Positions 1 through 8,756 of a DNA stretch of 37,542 nucleotides are shown here, piece by piece. The stretch covers positions 1-37,542 of the forward strand of contig JARLHY010000150.1 in NCBI GenBank assembly GCA_031292015.1, read 5' to 3'. Positions within the stretch are counted from its first letter, which is position 1. Each line of letters starts with the position of its first letter. Source of the stretch: Negativicutes bacterium (lineage in GTDB: Bacteria > Bacillota_C > Negativicutes > Sporomusales_B > JARLHX01). The notes under the pieces are model-generated. The model searched no databases and was not told where the DNA came from. It was given only the letters and a program-made list of their open reading frames with translations. The position numbers were made by a program, and so were the translations under genes.

Positions 1-1
1 C

Positions 2-196
2 AGCCCTGAGCTTATGGTTTTGGCGCTGTCGTGCGGGTCCGTCTTTTTTGATCCTCCCACCGACGCAGCTTTTTGGATGGTCAAGGAATATTGCAATTTC
101 AGCCTGCCTCAGATGTTTGTAATTTGGGGTGGCCTGACATCCCTAATTGCAATAATGGGCTTGATCGGAGTAATGATTCTAAGTCTGTTCATATAA
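2..196 (+). CDS. GntP-family permease, C-terminal fragment
   Basis: The frame is open from the window edge and ends with TAA at 194-196, so only about the last 64 residues are present. The fragment has the typical GntP ending: a small-residue stretch, then the segment AAFWMVKEYCNFS, then a final hydrophobic helix. GntP proteins are inner-membrane symporters for gluconate and other hydroxy acids. The next gene is an acyl-CoA dehydrogenase 51 bases downstream, so a short hydroxy-acid such as hydroxybutyrate is a plausible substrate. That is inference from context. The true start lies outside the window. Confidence 0.75.
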   Translation, partial: SPELMVLALSCGSVFFDPPTDAAFWMVKEYCNFSLPQMFVIWGGLTSLIAIMGLIGVMILSLFI

Positions 197-247
197 CTCT
201 TCCCGAAAACAAAGTAGCGTGGCGAACGCAATCAAGAGGTGAAAATA

Positions 248-1189
248 ATGAAAAAAATCGGTGTTATCGGTGCCGGCACTATGGGACACGGCATAGCCAA
301 TGCTTTTGCCATGTACGGTTATGACGTCAAGTTGTACGACACGAATCAGGAAGTTCTGGACAAAGCAAAACAGCAAATCAGAGAAGAGCTGGAACTAATG
401 GCCAGTGAAGACTATATTGCTGCAACCGAGGTTGAGGCTAGTCTCAGCCGAATCAAGTTCTCGACTGATTTGTTCCAGACTGCTGTTGATCGCGATTACG
501 TCATTGAAGCGGCTCCGGAAATCATGGAACTGAAACAGCATTTATTCAGTCAATTGGACGAAATATGTCCGCCTTCGACGGTACTAGCCAGTAATACTTC
601 CAGTCTTCCGCTGGAAGGAATGATGGCTCTTGTCGGTAATGACCGCAGGGAGCGCATGATGGTTAATCACATGTACAACCCGGCCCATCTTATGCCGATC
701 GTTGAGCTGTCTTTCTTCGGCAATATGCCGGAAGAGATTTACCAGGAAGTAGATAAGTTATACCGTTCCATCAGGAAACAACCGGTGAAAGTATTGAAGG
801 ACATCCCGGGGCTAGTGGCTAACAGAATTCAACAAGGTCTCGCCAGGGAAGTCTTTTCGCTTATCGAAATGGGCGTAGCCGAGCCTGCCGAAATCGACAA
901 AGCCCTGAAGTTTGGCCCGGCCTTCCGTTACGCGACGACAGGTCATCTGGAAGTAGCCGATTTTGGCGGTTTAGACATCTGGCGCGTTGTCGGCGATAAT
1001 CTTCTAAAGGTTATGGATAATTCCCAGTGTGCCAACAAGCTGCTCAGAAATAAAGTCGAAGCAGGAAAACTGGGGATTAAGACCGGAGAAGGATTTTATA
1101 CATATTCCCCGGAAGATGTGCCTGAAATCAGGGAAAAGTTTATGAAGAAACTGATCCATCAGTTGAAGGCGTCGGAGTATTACGTTTAA
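248..1189 (+). CDS. 3-hydroxyacyl-CoA dehydrogenase (NAD-dependent)
   Basis: A soluble enzyme of about 313 residues that should oxidise an L-3-hydroxyacyl-CoA to the 3-oxoacyl-CoA, or run in reverse, in beta-oxidation or butyrate-type metabolism. The N-terminus is a Rossmann fold with GVIGAGTMGHGIA (residues 5-17). The catalytic region has NHMYNPAHLMPIVE, with the likely catalytic His at residue 141. The C-terminal helical domain ends with the usual KTGEGFYTY. The ATG at 248 is chosen because AGAGGTG lies 6 bases upstream; an in-frame GTG at 239 would overlap that site. It probably shares a transcript with the GntP gene and ends at the terminator at 1239. The exact acyl chain length cannot be read from the sequence. 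The NHxYNPxHLMP form differs from classical HBD, so a related dehydrogenase of the same superfamily is possible. Confidence 0.85.
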   Translation: MKKIGVIGAGTMGHGIANAFAMYGYDVKLYDTNQEVLDKAKQQIREELELMASEDYIAATEVEASLSRIKFSTDLFQTAVDRDYVIEAAPEIMELKQHLFSQLDEICPPSTVLASNTSSLPLEGMMALVGNDRRERMMVNHMYNPAHLMPIVELSFFGNMPEEIYQEVDKLYRSIRKQPVKVLKDIPGLVANRIQQGLAREVFSLIEMGVAEPAEIDKALKFGPAFRYATTGHLEVADFGGLDIWRVVGDNLLKVMDNSQCANKLLRNKVEAGKLGIKTGEGFYTYSPEDVPEIREKFMKKLIHQLKASEYYV

Positions 1190-1238
1190 CAGCACTTAAG
1201 CCGACACACATGTCGATAGTAAAAACCTGCGCAAGTAA

Positions 1239-1281
1239 GACCGGGGCCATTTGCCAGTACGGCAACCCCGGTCTTTTTCTT
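1239..1281 (+). terminator. Rho-independent terminator after the dehydrogenase gene
   Basis: GACCGGGG (1239-1246) pairs with CCCCGGTC (1266-1273). An inner TGCC/GGCA stem extends it, and the run TTTTTCTTT follows. It separates the permease-dehydrogenase transcript from the atoE leader. Confidence 0.9.
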
Positions 1282-1284
1282 TAA

Positions 1285-1595
1285 CCGGGCGCAAAGAGAG
1301 TCTTCGTGGCCAAGGAAGACACGGCAAAGGATGGGTCGCTCAAAAGCGGAAACCTGTTGTATATTACAAAGTATTTTACAAAATATGCGTACAGCCAAGC
1401 AACTGCTAAAGTGTTGTTGTGAAAAACAGGAAGGGGAAACCCCGTGGTAAGGCGAATGCCTGTAGCAATGTTAGGCGAGACCTTTGAACTCCATGTATGA
1501 GCGGAAAGCTGGTATGGCCATTCGGTTAAGGCAAGTCGGCAGCACTTAGTGATCGACCGATTATCTGCTGTAGCCTGGTGATGGTAAGAGCATTA
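1285..1595 (+). ncRNA. Structured leader resembling group II intron domain I (remnant)
   Basis: This stretch between the terminator and atoE has no convincing reading frame but is rich in short hairpins: GGGG-AAA-CCCC (1433-1443), GGC-GAAT-GCC (1451-1460), then AGCAATGTTAGGCGAG (1464-1479) and GGTTAAGGC (1524-1532) followed by GGCAGCACTT. The order and wording of these elements match my memory of bacterial group II intron domain I. No reverse transcriptase frame and no recognisable domain V hairpin follow; atoE begins instead. I read it as a truncated intron or a leader RNA derived from one. The boundaries are approximate, and the assignment rests on recalled consensus rather than an alignment. 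Confidence 0.4.
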
Positions 1596-1617
1596 ACAAC
1601 ATCAAGGAGGAGTGTCT

Positions 1618-3006
1618 ATGTCCACGCCGCAAGTCTCCGTTCCGCAGCATGAGAGGAGTGCGATTGCCAAATTTATCGCATGGTTCTCCCAGTGGAGCAT
1701 CCGCTGGATTCCCGATTCCATGGTCTTTGTCCTAGTTCTGACCATAATCGCCTACCTGATGGCATTGAGCCTTACGAAGCATGGGCCAATCCAGCTGATC
1801 GACGATTGGGTAAAAGGATTCTGGGTATTGTTGACTTTCGCAATGCAGATGTGTGTACTGATGATCACCGGCTTTGCTGTAGCTGATTCCAAACCGGTCA
1901 AGAACGCCATCCGTAAATTAGTAGATATACCTCAAACTCGTAACGGGACAATGCTGATGTTTCTTTATGTGTCCCTGGTCGTTTGGTGGGCCCATTGGGG
2001 CATCGGCCTTATGTTGTCCATAGTCATGGCCCGCGAAATTGCTGTCCGCAAACGCGGGCTCGGCATCCACTACCCAAGCCTTTGCGCCATGTCCTACTGC
2101 GGAATTCTTGTTTGCAACGGCCCGTCGCAAGCGGCCCAGTTATTAGTGGCTACCCCTGGCCACTTTCTTGAGAAAGTGACAGGTGTCATACCTTTAACAG
2201 CTACGGTATTTGAGCCCCATTTGCTTATTACCGTTCTACTCATAGTTCTCACTTTACCGCCCATCCTACTGGCGGCAATGCCACGCAAGGAACATGCCGT
2301 TGAAGCCACCGATGAGATGGTAAAGCTGTTTTCTGCTGGCGACCCGGAGGATAATCCGACGAAAGAGTTGACCCAGGCTGAAAAGTGGGACCGATCGCCT
2401 GTGCTGGTTCTTATCATTGGTCTGGCTGGTCTTGCTTGGGTAATCAACTTCATCTGGACCCAGGGCATCGGCAAACTTGATCTTAATACATTAAATTTCA
2501 CTTTCTTGGTACTCGGTCTGTTGCTCCATCGCACTCCGCGCAGCTTTGTAGGATCTGTTCAGCGTGGCACTAGCACCGTACACGGTGTCATCATCCAGTT
2601 TCCGCTATATGCCGGAATCTTCGGCATGATCAGTTACTCCGGATTGGCTGAGATCATCGCCAAGTGGTTCGTAGCCATCTCAACTGCGCACACATTCCCC
2701 TGGATCGTGTATATCTATTCCGGTATTCTCGACATGTTTGTGCCGTCAGCTGGTTCTAAGTTCGTTATAGAAGCTCCCTACATCATCCCCGCTGCCAGGG
2801 AATTGGGAGCCAACATTCCATACGTTATAAATGCCTATACATTCGGCAGTATTTGCTTTAATCTCATCCAGCCCTTCTGGGCTCTTCCAATTATGGGAGC
2901 CTTCAAACTGGGATTCCAGGAAATCCTGCCCTATTCGTTCCTTGCCAGCATATGGGGCTTCATCGTAATCTCGTTTGGACTCCTGGTTTTGCCGCTTTTG
3001 TTCTAA
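1618..3006 (+). CDS. atoE: Short-chain fatty acid transporter, AtoE family
   Basis: A polytopic inner-membrane protein of about 462 residues, the usual size for AtoE. It begins with a short cytoplasmic segment and then WSIRWIPDSMVFVLVLTII, the typical first helix. Further family blocks are WWAHWGIGLMLSIVMARE, YSGILDMFVPSAGSKFVIE and the late NLIQPFWALPIMG. AtoE proteins import short-chain fatty acids such as butyrate or acetoacetate, which fits the neighbouring acyl-CoA dehydrogenase. The ATG at 1618 is preferred because AAGGAGG (1604-1610) lies 7 bases upstream; an in-frame GTG at 1612 is too close. The gene has its own unusual long leader and ends before the shared terminator at 3232. Confidence 0.85.
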   Translation: MSTPQVSVPQHERSAIAKFIAWFSQWSIRWIPDSMVFVLVLTIIAYLMALSLTKHGPIQLIDDWVKGFWVLLTFAMQMCVLMITGFAVADSKPVKNAIRKLVDIPQTRNGTMLMFLYVSLVVWWAHWGIGLMLSIVMAREIAVRKRGLGIHYPSLCAMSYCGILVCNGPSQAAQLLVATPGHFLEKVTGVIPLTATVFEPHLLITVLLIVLTLPPILLAAMPRKEHAVEATDEMVKLFSAGDPEDNPTKELTQAEKWDRSPVLVLIIGLAGLAWVINFIWTQGIGKLDLNTLNFTFLVLGLLLHRTPRSFVGSVQRGTSTVHGVIIQFPLYAGIFGMISYSGLAEIIAKWFVAISTAHTFPWIVYIYSGILDMFVPSAGSKFVIEAPYIIPAARELGANIPYVINAYTFGSICFNLIQPFWALPIMGAFKLGFQEILPYSFLASIWGFIVISFGLLVLPLLF

Positions 3007-3231
3007 TCGGATGATGAGAGTGTCCATTGATTGATTTGTCAATCCACCATAGGTTTATGAACGGATGCAGTAGGACTCACGCTTGTTCTCCCCTCCACAT
3101 CTCCTCTTACCCTGTCGGTCCGCAACGTGTCGTTGTCGCCCCTTTGTGTTATTAGTCAACTTCTGGTCCCCGGGGCAACGTCATTTTAGTTCAGCTACGC
3201 TACGTCCGTTAATTAATTCGTTGAACAGTCA

Positions 3232-3266
3232 AAGAGCCCTGTTGTCATAACGACAGCAGGGCTCTT
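3232..3266. terminator. Terminator between convergent genes
   Basis: AAGAGCCCTG (3232-3241) pairs with CAGGGCTCTT (3257-3266), and TGTC/GACA extend the stem inside. It sits between the plus-strand atoE gene and the end of the minus-strand aminotransferase gene, so it may serve both. T-runs are short on either side. The rest of 3007-3285 shows no gene. Confidence 0.75.
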
Positions 3267-3285
3267 GTCTCTTATTCCAGCCGTA

Positions 3286-4563
3286 TTAAGGAAGCATTGA
3301 TTCGGTAAGTCTGAGAAATTCGTCAATCTCCGCTGGTGTCGTATAATGTGCTGCCGACATGCGGATGATTCCCGCGGCTCCCAACGCATCCAGCATATGC
3401 TTGGAATAAGCATCCATCTTACGGTCGGTGAGCATTATGCCGTGGTCGATATACCGTCCCACCGCCTCCCCTGTGTTTACGCCATCCACACTGAAAGCGA
3501 CCAAACAGCTGCGGCTCGTAATATCGTCAGGCAGACCATATGTCCTGACGTGTGGCATTCCCCGAAACCCGATTTGCTTTTTTGTCCCGCTCATTACCCG
3601 TTCAAGAAGCGCAAGCTCGTGAGCCTCCATGGCCCGTAGCCCGGCGGTTAGTTGTTCCCTGCGGTCTTTTGAGGGGGTATAATGCGAGCCTAGCCAGCAA
3701 ATGTATTCAACGACTATCGACCAGGCGGCGTAGTCAAACTGGTCGGCGCTGCCTAACGCCCATTCGTTGGCTTTTTTGCCATAAAGACGTTCGTGCGGGA
3801 TCACTGAAAAACGGTCGGAGAGATGGGCAAAAGCCATGCCGCGTCGGGTGTATGCTTTGTAACAGCCAAAGAGGTAGACATCGGCGCCGATATCTTCCAC
3901 GTCAACCGGAGCGTGTGGCGCGTATTGAACCCCGTCCACGATTATGCACAGGTCTTCCTTGATCTTTCGGGCTTCCCGGACAATTTCCTTGGCGTCCATC
4001 AGCGCGCCGGTGATATTGGAACCGTGAATAAAAGCCAGTAGCGAGGTATTTTTATCAATCAGATTTAAAATTGCCTCTGTTTTGATAAAACCAGTCTCGC
4101 GGTCAAGAGGGGCCACCCGCCATTCCTTGCCGGAAGTTTCGGCGGCAAGCCGTGTCGAGTCAAAGGTGCAAGGGTGGTCAAGTACGGTAGTGACCACGTT
4201 TGTACCGGGAAACTGTCTTACTGCATCTCTGACCACCCGGAACATTCCCTCGGTCGATGTTTTACAAGGCATTATTGTACCGGATTTCGCTCCAAGGAAA
4301 AGGCGGACATCGTCTTCACCTTTTTCTTTTACTTCATAGGCGTGGGCCGAGCCTTTGGTCGGCCGGGCGAAATTATCCGGTAAAAAAAGCTCCCGCTGCG
4401 CGACTTCCATTAAGGCTTTGAGTCTCAAGGACCCGGATGCTGTATCGAGAAATATCCGCTTGCCGGCGTGCGGACATTCTTCAACATAGGCAAATTTGGA
4501 CCGGATATCCTGCAGTAATTTATCAGGAAGCAATTTGGGCTCAAGGCCCAGTTTCGTGCTCAT
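3286..4563 (-). CDS. Class-V aminotransferase-fold PLP enzyme (cysteine desulfurase-like)
   Basis: A soluble fold-type I PLP enzyme of about 425 residues. The cofactor region is clear: IIVDGVQYAPH (Asp210, Gln213) and FGCYKAYTRRG, where Lys236 should bind PLP. FIHGSNITGA is the matching mid-domain motif. The family includes cysteine desulfurases, selenocysteine lyases, isopenicillin epimerases and related lyases; the exact reaction cannot be assigned. The start at 4563 has GGAGG 7 bases upstream, whereas an in-frame upstream ATG lacks a site. It lies 47 bases behind a dicarboxylate/amino-acid symporter on the same strand, so it probably acts on an imported amino acid or acid. That pairing is inference. 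Confidence 0.8.
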   Translation of the reverse strand: MSTKLGLEPKLLPDKLLQDIRSKFAYVEECPHAGKRIFLDTASGSLRLKALMEVAQRELFLPDNFARPTKGSAHAYEVKEKGEDDVRLFLGAKSGTIMPCKTSTEGMFRVVRDAVRQFPGTNVVTTVLDHPCTFDSTRLAAETSGKEWRVAPLDRETGFIKTEAILNLIDKNTSLLAFIHGSNITGALMDAKEIVREARKIKEDLCIIVDGVQYAPHAPVDVEDIGADVYLFGCYKAYTRRGMAFAHLSDRFSVIPHERLYGKKANEWALGSADQFDYAAWSIVVEYICWLGSHYTPSKDRREQLTAGLRAMEAHELALLERVMSGTKKQIGFRGMPHVRTYGLPDDITSRSCLVAFSVDGVNTGEAVGRYIDHGIMLTDRKMDAYSKHMLDALGAAGIIRMSAAHYTTPAEIDEFLRLTESMLP

Positions 4564-4610
4564 GAGAGTACCTCCAGTTATTTGATTTGTCAACTTCGCT
4601 TTGCGAAGTA

Positions 4611-5864
4611 TCAGCCGTTATAGGTTTTAGTGTAGGACTCTTGAAGAACCGAATCAGGCAGAGCTTTCTCCCACCTTGCCACTACGACTGTCGCAACCGT
4701 ATTACCCACAACATTTGTTGCTGTCCGGCCCATATCCAAAATTCGGTCAATGCCAAGAATTAGGGCAACTCCCTCGATCGGCAGGCCAAAAGACGCGACT
4801 GTTCCGGCAATGGTTATGAGAACCGCGCCAGGCACCGCGGCCATCCCCTTGGTGGCAAGCATTAAAGTCAATACCAGCATGAGCTGCTGGCTAAGATCCA
4901 TGGGAATCCCATAAACCTGAGCAATAAATATGACCGCCATTGACGAGTATAAAGTTCCTCCGTCCAGATTAAAAGAATAGCCGGTAGGAAGTACGAACGT
5001 CACAATATGCTTAGGAACCCCGAATTCCTGAAGCCGCTCAATCAAAAGAGGCAGGGCGGTTTCGCTCGAAGCGGTGGTAAACGCCAGCAGCAACGGTTCT
5101 TTAACCGCCCGCATGAGGTGGAAAAAGTTCACCCTCACGATAAAAGACGCCGCACAAAGCACAATCAGGATAAATATGACAAGGGAAAAGTACAGGGCCG
5201 CGATTAACTTTGCCAGCGGAATGAGCATCCCAAGGCCAAACCGGCTGACAGTAAACGCGATTGTCGCAAATACCCCGATCGGGGCGAGCTTCATCACATA
5301 CATGGTGAAGTGAAACATGATATGCATGACGCTGTCCGCCAGCTTAACCACCGGTTTGCCATATTCGCCGGATGCCGCTGCGGCCACTCCGAAAAAGGTT
5401 GAAAAGAACACGATTTGCAGCAAACTGCCGCGTGACATCGAATCCACAATGTTGGTCGGGACAATATCGATCAGCATCTGCATCATATCCACTGATTTCT
5501 TTGAAGCTTCCTGGACCAGTGTCGAATCTACTGCGGCAACGGTAACTCCAGCTCCGGGCTGCAGGATGTTTGCCGCCGCTATCCCGATGACCAAGGCGAC
5601 TGTTGTAGCGATTTCAAACCAAAGGATTGTCTTAAAGCCGAGCCGTCCCAGTTGCTTAAAATCGCCGCTCCCGGCAATGCCGATAACCAGCGCGCTGAAT
5701 ATCAGCGGAACCACGATCATCTTGATCATTCGCAAAAATATGTCGCCTATGGGCTTCAAACTTACGCCCCACTGGGGGAAAAGGTAACCAAACACAACAC
5801 CCAATATAAGACCGATGAAAATTTGGGTCGAAAGACCCATGCCTTTTTTCTTGACTTCCGCCAT
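4611..5864 (-). CDS. Dicarboxylate/amino acid:cation symporter (DAACS family)
   Basis: An inner-membrane symporter of 417 residues, normal for the GltP/DctA family. Signature regions are visible: TTASSETALPLL for the first re-entrant loop, GYSFNLDGGTLY in helix 7, and GRTATNVVGNTVATVV near the end, which carries the substrate-binding Asn and Thr residues. Substrates in the family are glutamate, aspartate and C4-dicarboxylates; which one applies here is open. AGGGAGGG lies before the ATG. It should be transcribed from the promoter at 5932-5961 together with the downstream aminotransferase. The neighbouring LysR gene is a likely regulator. Confidence 0.9.
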   Translation of the reverse strand: MAEVKKKGMGLSTQIFIGLILGVVFGYLFPQWGVSLKPIGDIFLRMIKMIVVPLIFSALVIGIAGSGDFKQLGRLGFKTILWFEIATTVALVIGIAAANILQPGAGVTVAAVDSTLVQEASKKSVDMMQMLIDIVPTNIVDSMSRGSLLQIVFFSTFFGVAAAASGEYGKPVVKLADSVMHIMFHFTMYVMKLAPIGVFATIAFTVSRFGLGMLIPLAKLIAALYFSLVIFILIVLCAASFIVRVNFFHLMRAVKEPLLLAFTTASSETALPLLIERLQEFGVPKHIVTFVLPTGYSFNLDGGTLYSSMAVIFIAQVYGIPMDLSQQLMLVLTLMLATKGMAAVPGAVLITIAGTVASFGLPIEGVALILGIDRILDMGRTATNVVGNTVATVVVARWEKALPDSVLQESYTKTYNG

Positions 5865-5931
5865 CCTTGATGCCCTCCCTTGATTTGTCGTATAGGCGTT
5901 CCCGTCTTATTATCCCTTAGCTTTTAAAGTA

Positions 5932-5961
5932 ATTATAAACGCAGGTGAAATTTACTGTAAA
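5932..5961 (-). promoter_or_regulatory. Sigma-A-type promoter for the symporter-aminotransferase operon
   Basis: Read on the minus strand, TTTACA (-35) is followed by an 18-base spacer and TATAAT (-10). It lies 68 bases upstream of the symporter ATG. The AT-rich stretch around it (5890-6060) contains no gene. Confidence 0.65.
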
Positions 5962-6066
5962 ATTGAAAAGTTCGGATTTTAAAATTTGTATTTTGGATAT
6001 TTTGTTATGGTAGCTATCCCTCGTGATACATGTGATTTTCGCCGGACATTGTCCGTAAATAATGAT

Positions 6067-6095
6067 GAGCTGCAACGCGCGGACGCGTGCAGCTC
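6067..6095 (-). terminator. Probable terminator of the LysR gene
   Basis: GAGCTGCA and TGCAGCTC, extended by CGCG/CGCG with one bulged A, form a 12-pair stem just downstream of the LysR stop. On the minus strand the run ATCATTATTT follows, which is only moderately T-rich. Confidence 0.6.
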
Positions 6096-6111
6096 CTTGC
6101 TCTTTCCAGAA

Positions 6112-7002
6112 TCACGGAATTGTTTGACCAAATAAGGTTTTGAGATATAAGTCCAGAATCGAAAGAGTTTTCTTAACGCTGGATCGAGGACTTTTGGCAT
6201 GTATTTTGTAGCATATCCGTTCCGGAGGTGGATTTTCCAACCGGTAAAAGGAGAAGGTGCCTGAATCCGCAAATTTCTGGGCCATACAAAGCGGAACAAT
6301 CGACCACGATCCCAATTGATTCAACAAGGGGAGCAACAATTGCGCCGTATCGACCTGCAATACCGGATAGTCCCGGTCGCCTCGCCATCTGTCGTACCAG
6401 CGCTGAAAAACCGGGTCGGCTTCAAAGAAGATTTCTTTGGTTGGATCAAGGTCTGCGGGATCAATCAGTTCGTTACGCTCGCCGGGCGAAAGTTCGCGCC
6501 GTACGACCACTCTTGGTTCCGCATAGAATTTTTGAACATCAATATTCTTCATTGGTAGGTCTTGGAGAGGAAAGGCAACATCCAGTTCTCCGCGATCTAC
6601 CTGGAAATAAAGTTCGGTTGAGTTATGGGTCCTGACACGCAGCTTAATCGGCTCTTCACTGTCGCGCAACGCTTGATAGAGGGGGGGCAGTACAAAGGTA
6701 TGAATTGTGTCTACGGCGCCGATAGCCAGCGTCAAATCCTTCGTCCGGGATTGAATTCGTTTGGTATCCTGAAGAAGATCTTCCCACCTTTTAGCCACCA
6801 GTAAGAACTCTTTTCCGCAATCAGTCAGGACCAGAGACCGAAGGCCCCGCCCGCGGTCGATTAAGGTCATTCCGATCTCGCGCTCCAGTTCGGCCAGTCG
6901 ATTGCTTAAGGTGGACTGGGACAGAAATAACGAGTTGGCAGCCTCAGTCAAACTGCCATGGCGCACAACAGCCAAAAAAGCTTTGATCTCTAACGAGTCC
7001 AT
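6112..7002 (-). CDS. LysR-family transcriptional regulator
   Basis: 296 residues, the standard length. Residues 1-60 are the winged helix-turn-helix with FLAVVRHGSLTEAANSLFLS and QSTLSNRLAELEREIG. The rest is the periplasmic-binding-like effector domain, with the typical GELDVAF segment. LysR proteins bind upstream of their own or neighbouring genes and respond to a small metabolite. AAGGAGC precedes the ATG. The likely target is the symporter-aminotransferase operon downstream on the same strand, or the divergent kinase gene; both are inference. The 134 bases up to the kinase gene are AT-rich and hold TATACT/TATAAT-like elements on both strands, but I cannot fix one promoter there. Confidence 0.9.
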   Translation of the reverse strand: MDSLEIKAFLAVVRHGSLTEAANSLFLSQSTLSNRLAELEREIGMTLIDRGRGLRSLVLTDCGKEFLLVAKRWEDLLQDTKRIQSRTKDLTLAIGAVDTIHTFVLPPLYQALRDSEEPIKLRVRTHNSTELYFQVDRGELDVAFPLQDLPMKNIDVQKFYAEPRVVVRRELSPGERNELIDPADLDPTKEIFFEADPVFQRWYDRWRGDRDYPVLQVDTAQLLLPLLNQLGSWSIVPLCMAQKFADSGTFSFYRLENPPPERICYKIHAKSPRSSVKKTLSILDLYLKTLFGQTIP

Positions 7003-7136
7003 AGTTGCTCCTTAAGAAATATCGCTATATCCAATATTATACTATAAGATATCGGGCGACGAGGAAAAACAGCAAGATTGTCGAACAAAGAGAGTGGTTT
7101 CACTGAATGTTTTGTACTGAGTACAGGAGACAAAAG

Positions 7137-8537
7137 ATGAAACTTTTTTCGTTCAATGTATCGCCGCCGCTGGTAATTGAGCTCGCCAAACGGTATGGAA
7201 TGGCCATGTTGGCTGTAGCGATTGCTACGCAAGTTCGTTGGTGGGCGAGCGACGCTATTGGAACAGGTTTTCCTTATGGAACTTATTATGTGGCTATTCT
7301 TGCTTCCGCCAGTCTGTTTGGGTTGGGGCCGGGGTTATTCACGATGTTCAGCGGGATGGTCCTGGGCTATTGGCTTTTTGTCCCAGGGCAAACATCCCAG
7401 GGTCAAATCGAACTCATGCGTTTGGCGGTATATTTAGCAAGCGGCACTATTATATGTTGGTTTGCCGGTCGTTTTCGGTCCCAGCAACTTCGTGGGCAGG
7501 AGCGGGAAAGGCAGCGTCAATACCTGTTGAATTCGATGGGCGAGGGATTTGCGCTGTTGGAAGTGGTTCATGATAATCAGGGAAAAGCAGCCGATTACCG
7601 GATCTTGGAGGTTAACGCCGCGTATGAACGTTTTACCGGTTTAAAGCGGGATCAGGTTCTGGGACGGAGCCTTGTCGAAGTAGCTGCATATATGGAGCCA
7701 GCTTGGTCGGAAAGATACACCCAGCTTATTACATCCGGTCAATCGCTGTCCTTTGAAGAATATTCCCCGGCTTTGGGCCGGTGGTTCCTGATCAACGCAC
7801 GGTCTCTCGGGTCGGATAGAGTTGTCGTGACCTTCGTCGACATCACTGAACAAAAGAAGCTGGCCTCGGAAATGGCCCGGCTTGACAGGCTAAACTTGAT
7901 TGGGGAAATGGCTGCCGCCATCGGACATGAGGTGAGGAACCCACTGACGACGGTAAGAGGTTATCTGCAATTGTTTCAGAGAAAAAATGAGTTGACCACC
8001 TTTGCCCGGCAGATTGACACAATGATCGAAGAAATCGACCGAGCTAATGCGATCATTACAGAATTTTTGTCTCTTGCTAAAAATAAGTCGCTCCATTTAG
8101 AGCAGAGCCAACTAAACGACTTAATACACGCCTTGTTCCCTTTACTGCAGGCGGAAGCCTTTCGCCTGGGCCATAACATTCAGTTAGAACTGGGTGATAT
8201 TCCTGAATTCAAGTTTGACGACCACGAACTGCGTCAGATGATATTAAATCTCACGCGCAACGGGTTGGAGGCAATGTCTATAGGTGGTATCCTTGCGTTT
8301 AACACCTATTACAATGGTGACACTGTAACCCTCTCAGTCCGGGATAATGGACCAGGTATACCCGCCGAGGTGCTGAAGCGACTGGGAACACCTTTTCTGA
8401 CGACCAAGGAAAATGGTGTTGGCCTGGGGTTGCCTGTCTGCTACCAGATTGCCGCACGACACGGCGCTAAGATTGATGTCACGACAACACCAAAGGGAAC
8501 GACCTTTTTTGTTAACTTTCAGATTAAACCAAACTGA
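7137..8537 (+). CDS. Membrane PAS histidine kinase (DUF4118-like sensor), orphan
   Basis: About 466 residues. Residues 20-110 hold three to four membrane helices of the KdpD-like DUF4118 type, with GLGPGLFTMF. Residues 130-240 are a PAS domain ending in VTFVDITEQKK. The kinase core follows: H-box AAIGHEVRNPLTTVRGYLQL with phosphorylated His264, N-box LTRNGLEAM, then DNGPGIP and a GVGLGL lid. HEVRNPLT..RGYLQL resembles the Spo0A-phosphorelay kinases of spore formers, and no response regulator gene is adjacent, which fits. The start has AGGAGA 6 bases upstream of ATG 7137; an in-frame ATG 30 bases upstream has no site. A paralogue with the same core lies at 34089. Confidence 0.85.
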   Translation: MKLFSFNVSPPLVIELAKRYGMAMLAVAIATQVRWWASDAIGTGFPYGTYYVAILASASLFGLGPGLFTMFSGMVLGYWLFVPGQTSQGQIELMRLAVYLASGTIICWFAGRFRSQQLRGQERERQRQYLLNSMGEGFALLEVVHDNQGKAADYRILEVNAAYERFTGLKRDQVLGRSLVEVAAYMEPAWSERYTQLITSGQSLSFEEYSPALGRWFLINARSLGSDRVVVTFVDITEQKKLASEMARLDRLNLIGEMAAAIGHEVRNPLTTVRGYLQLFQRKNELTTFARQIDTMIEEIDRANAIITEFLSLAKNKSLHLEQSQLNDLIHALFPLLQAEAFRLGHNIQLELGDIPEFKFDDHELRQMILNLTRNGLEAMSIGGILAFNTYYNGDTVTLSVRDNGPGIPAEVLKRLGTPFLTTKENGVGLGLPVCYQIAARHGAKIDVTTTPKGTTFFVNFQIKPN

Positions 8538-8553
8538 CTTAGTTTGGTTTTTT
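8526..8553 (+). terminator. Terminator overlapping the kinase stop codon
   Basis: AAACCAAACT (8526-8535) pairs with AGTTTGGTTT (8541-8550) around a five-base loop, followed by more T. The TGA stop (8535-8537) lies at the top of the left arm. Confidence 0.8.
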
Positions 8554-8694
8554 GCTGCAATACGCGTACCGCAGGCGCGCCAGTTCAGGGATTAAAATGA
8601 TTGAGAAATGAAAGAAAGAGCCTGACCGTTTGGAGTGAAAACCTCTAAACGGCCATAATCGTGTCTGTTTCGGTTGTGCCGGTGCCAGGGGAAC

Positions 8695-8723
8695 TTGGCA
8701 GAGGGCGTCTTTCCATGTACAAT
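8695..8723 (+). promoter_or_regulatory. Sigma-A-type promoter of the SGNH hydrolase gene
   Basis: TTGGCA (8695-8700), a 17-base spacer and TACAAT (8718-8723), 33 bases before the hydrolase start. Upstream, CCGTTTGGAG pairs with CTCTAAACGG (8626-8652). The rest of the gap after the kinase shows no gene. Confidence 0.7.
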
Positions 8724-8756
8724 GGTAGAGAGTTTAAATCCATAACGGTGGAGGTG

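Noticed and set aside
1285..1600. Cobalamin riboswitch or T-box as the atoE leader
   Set aside because: The required conserved cores of either element were not found; the segments fit group II intron domain I better.
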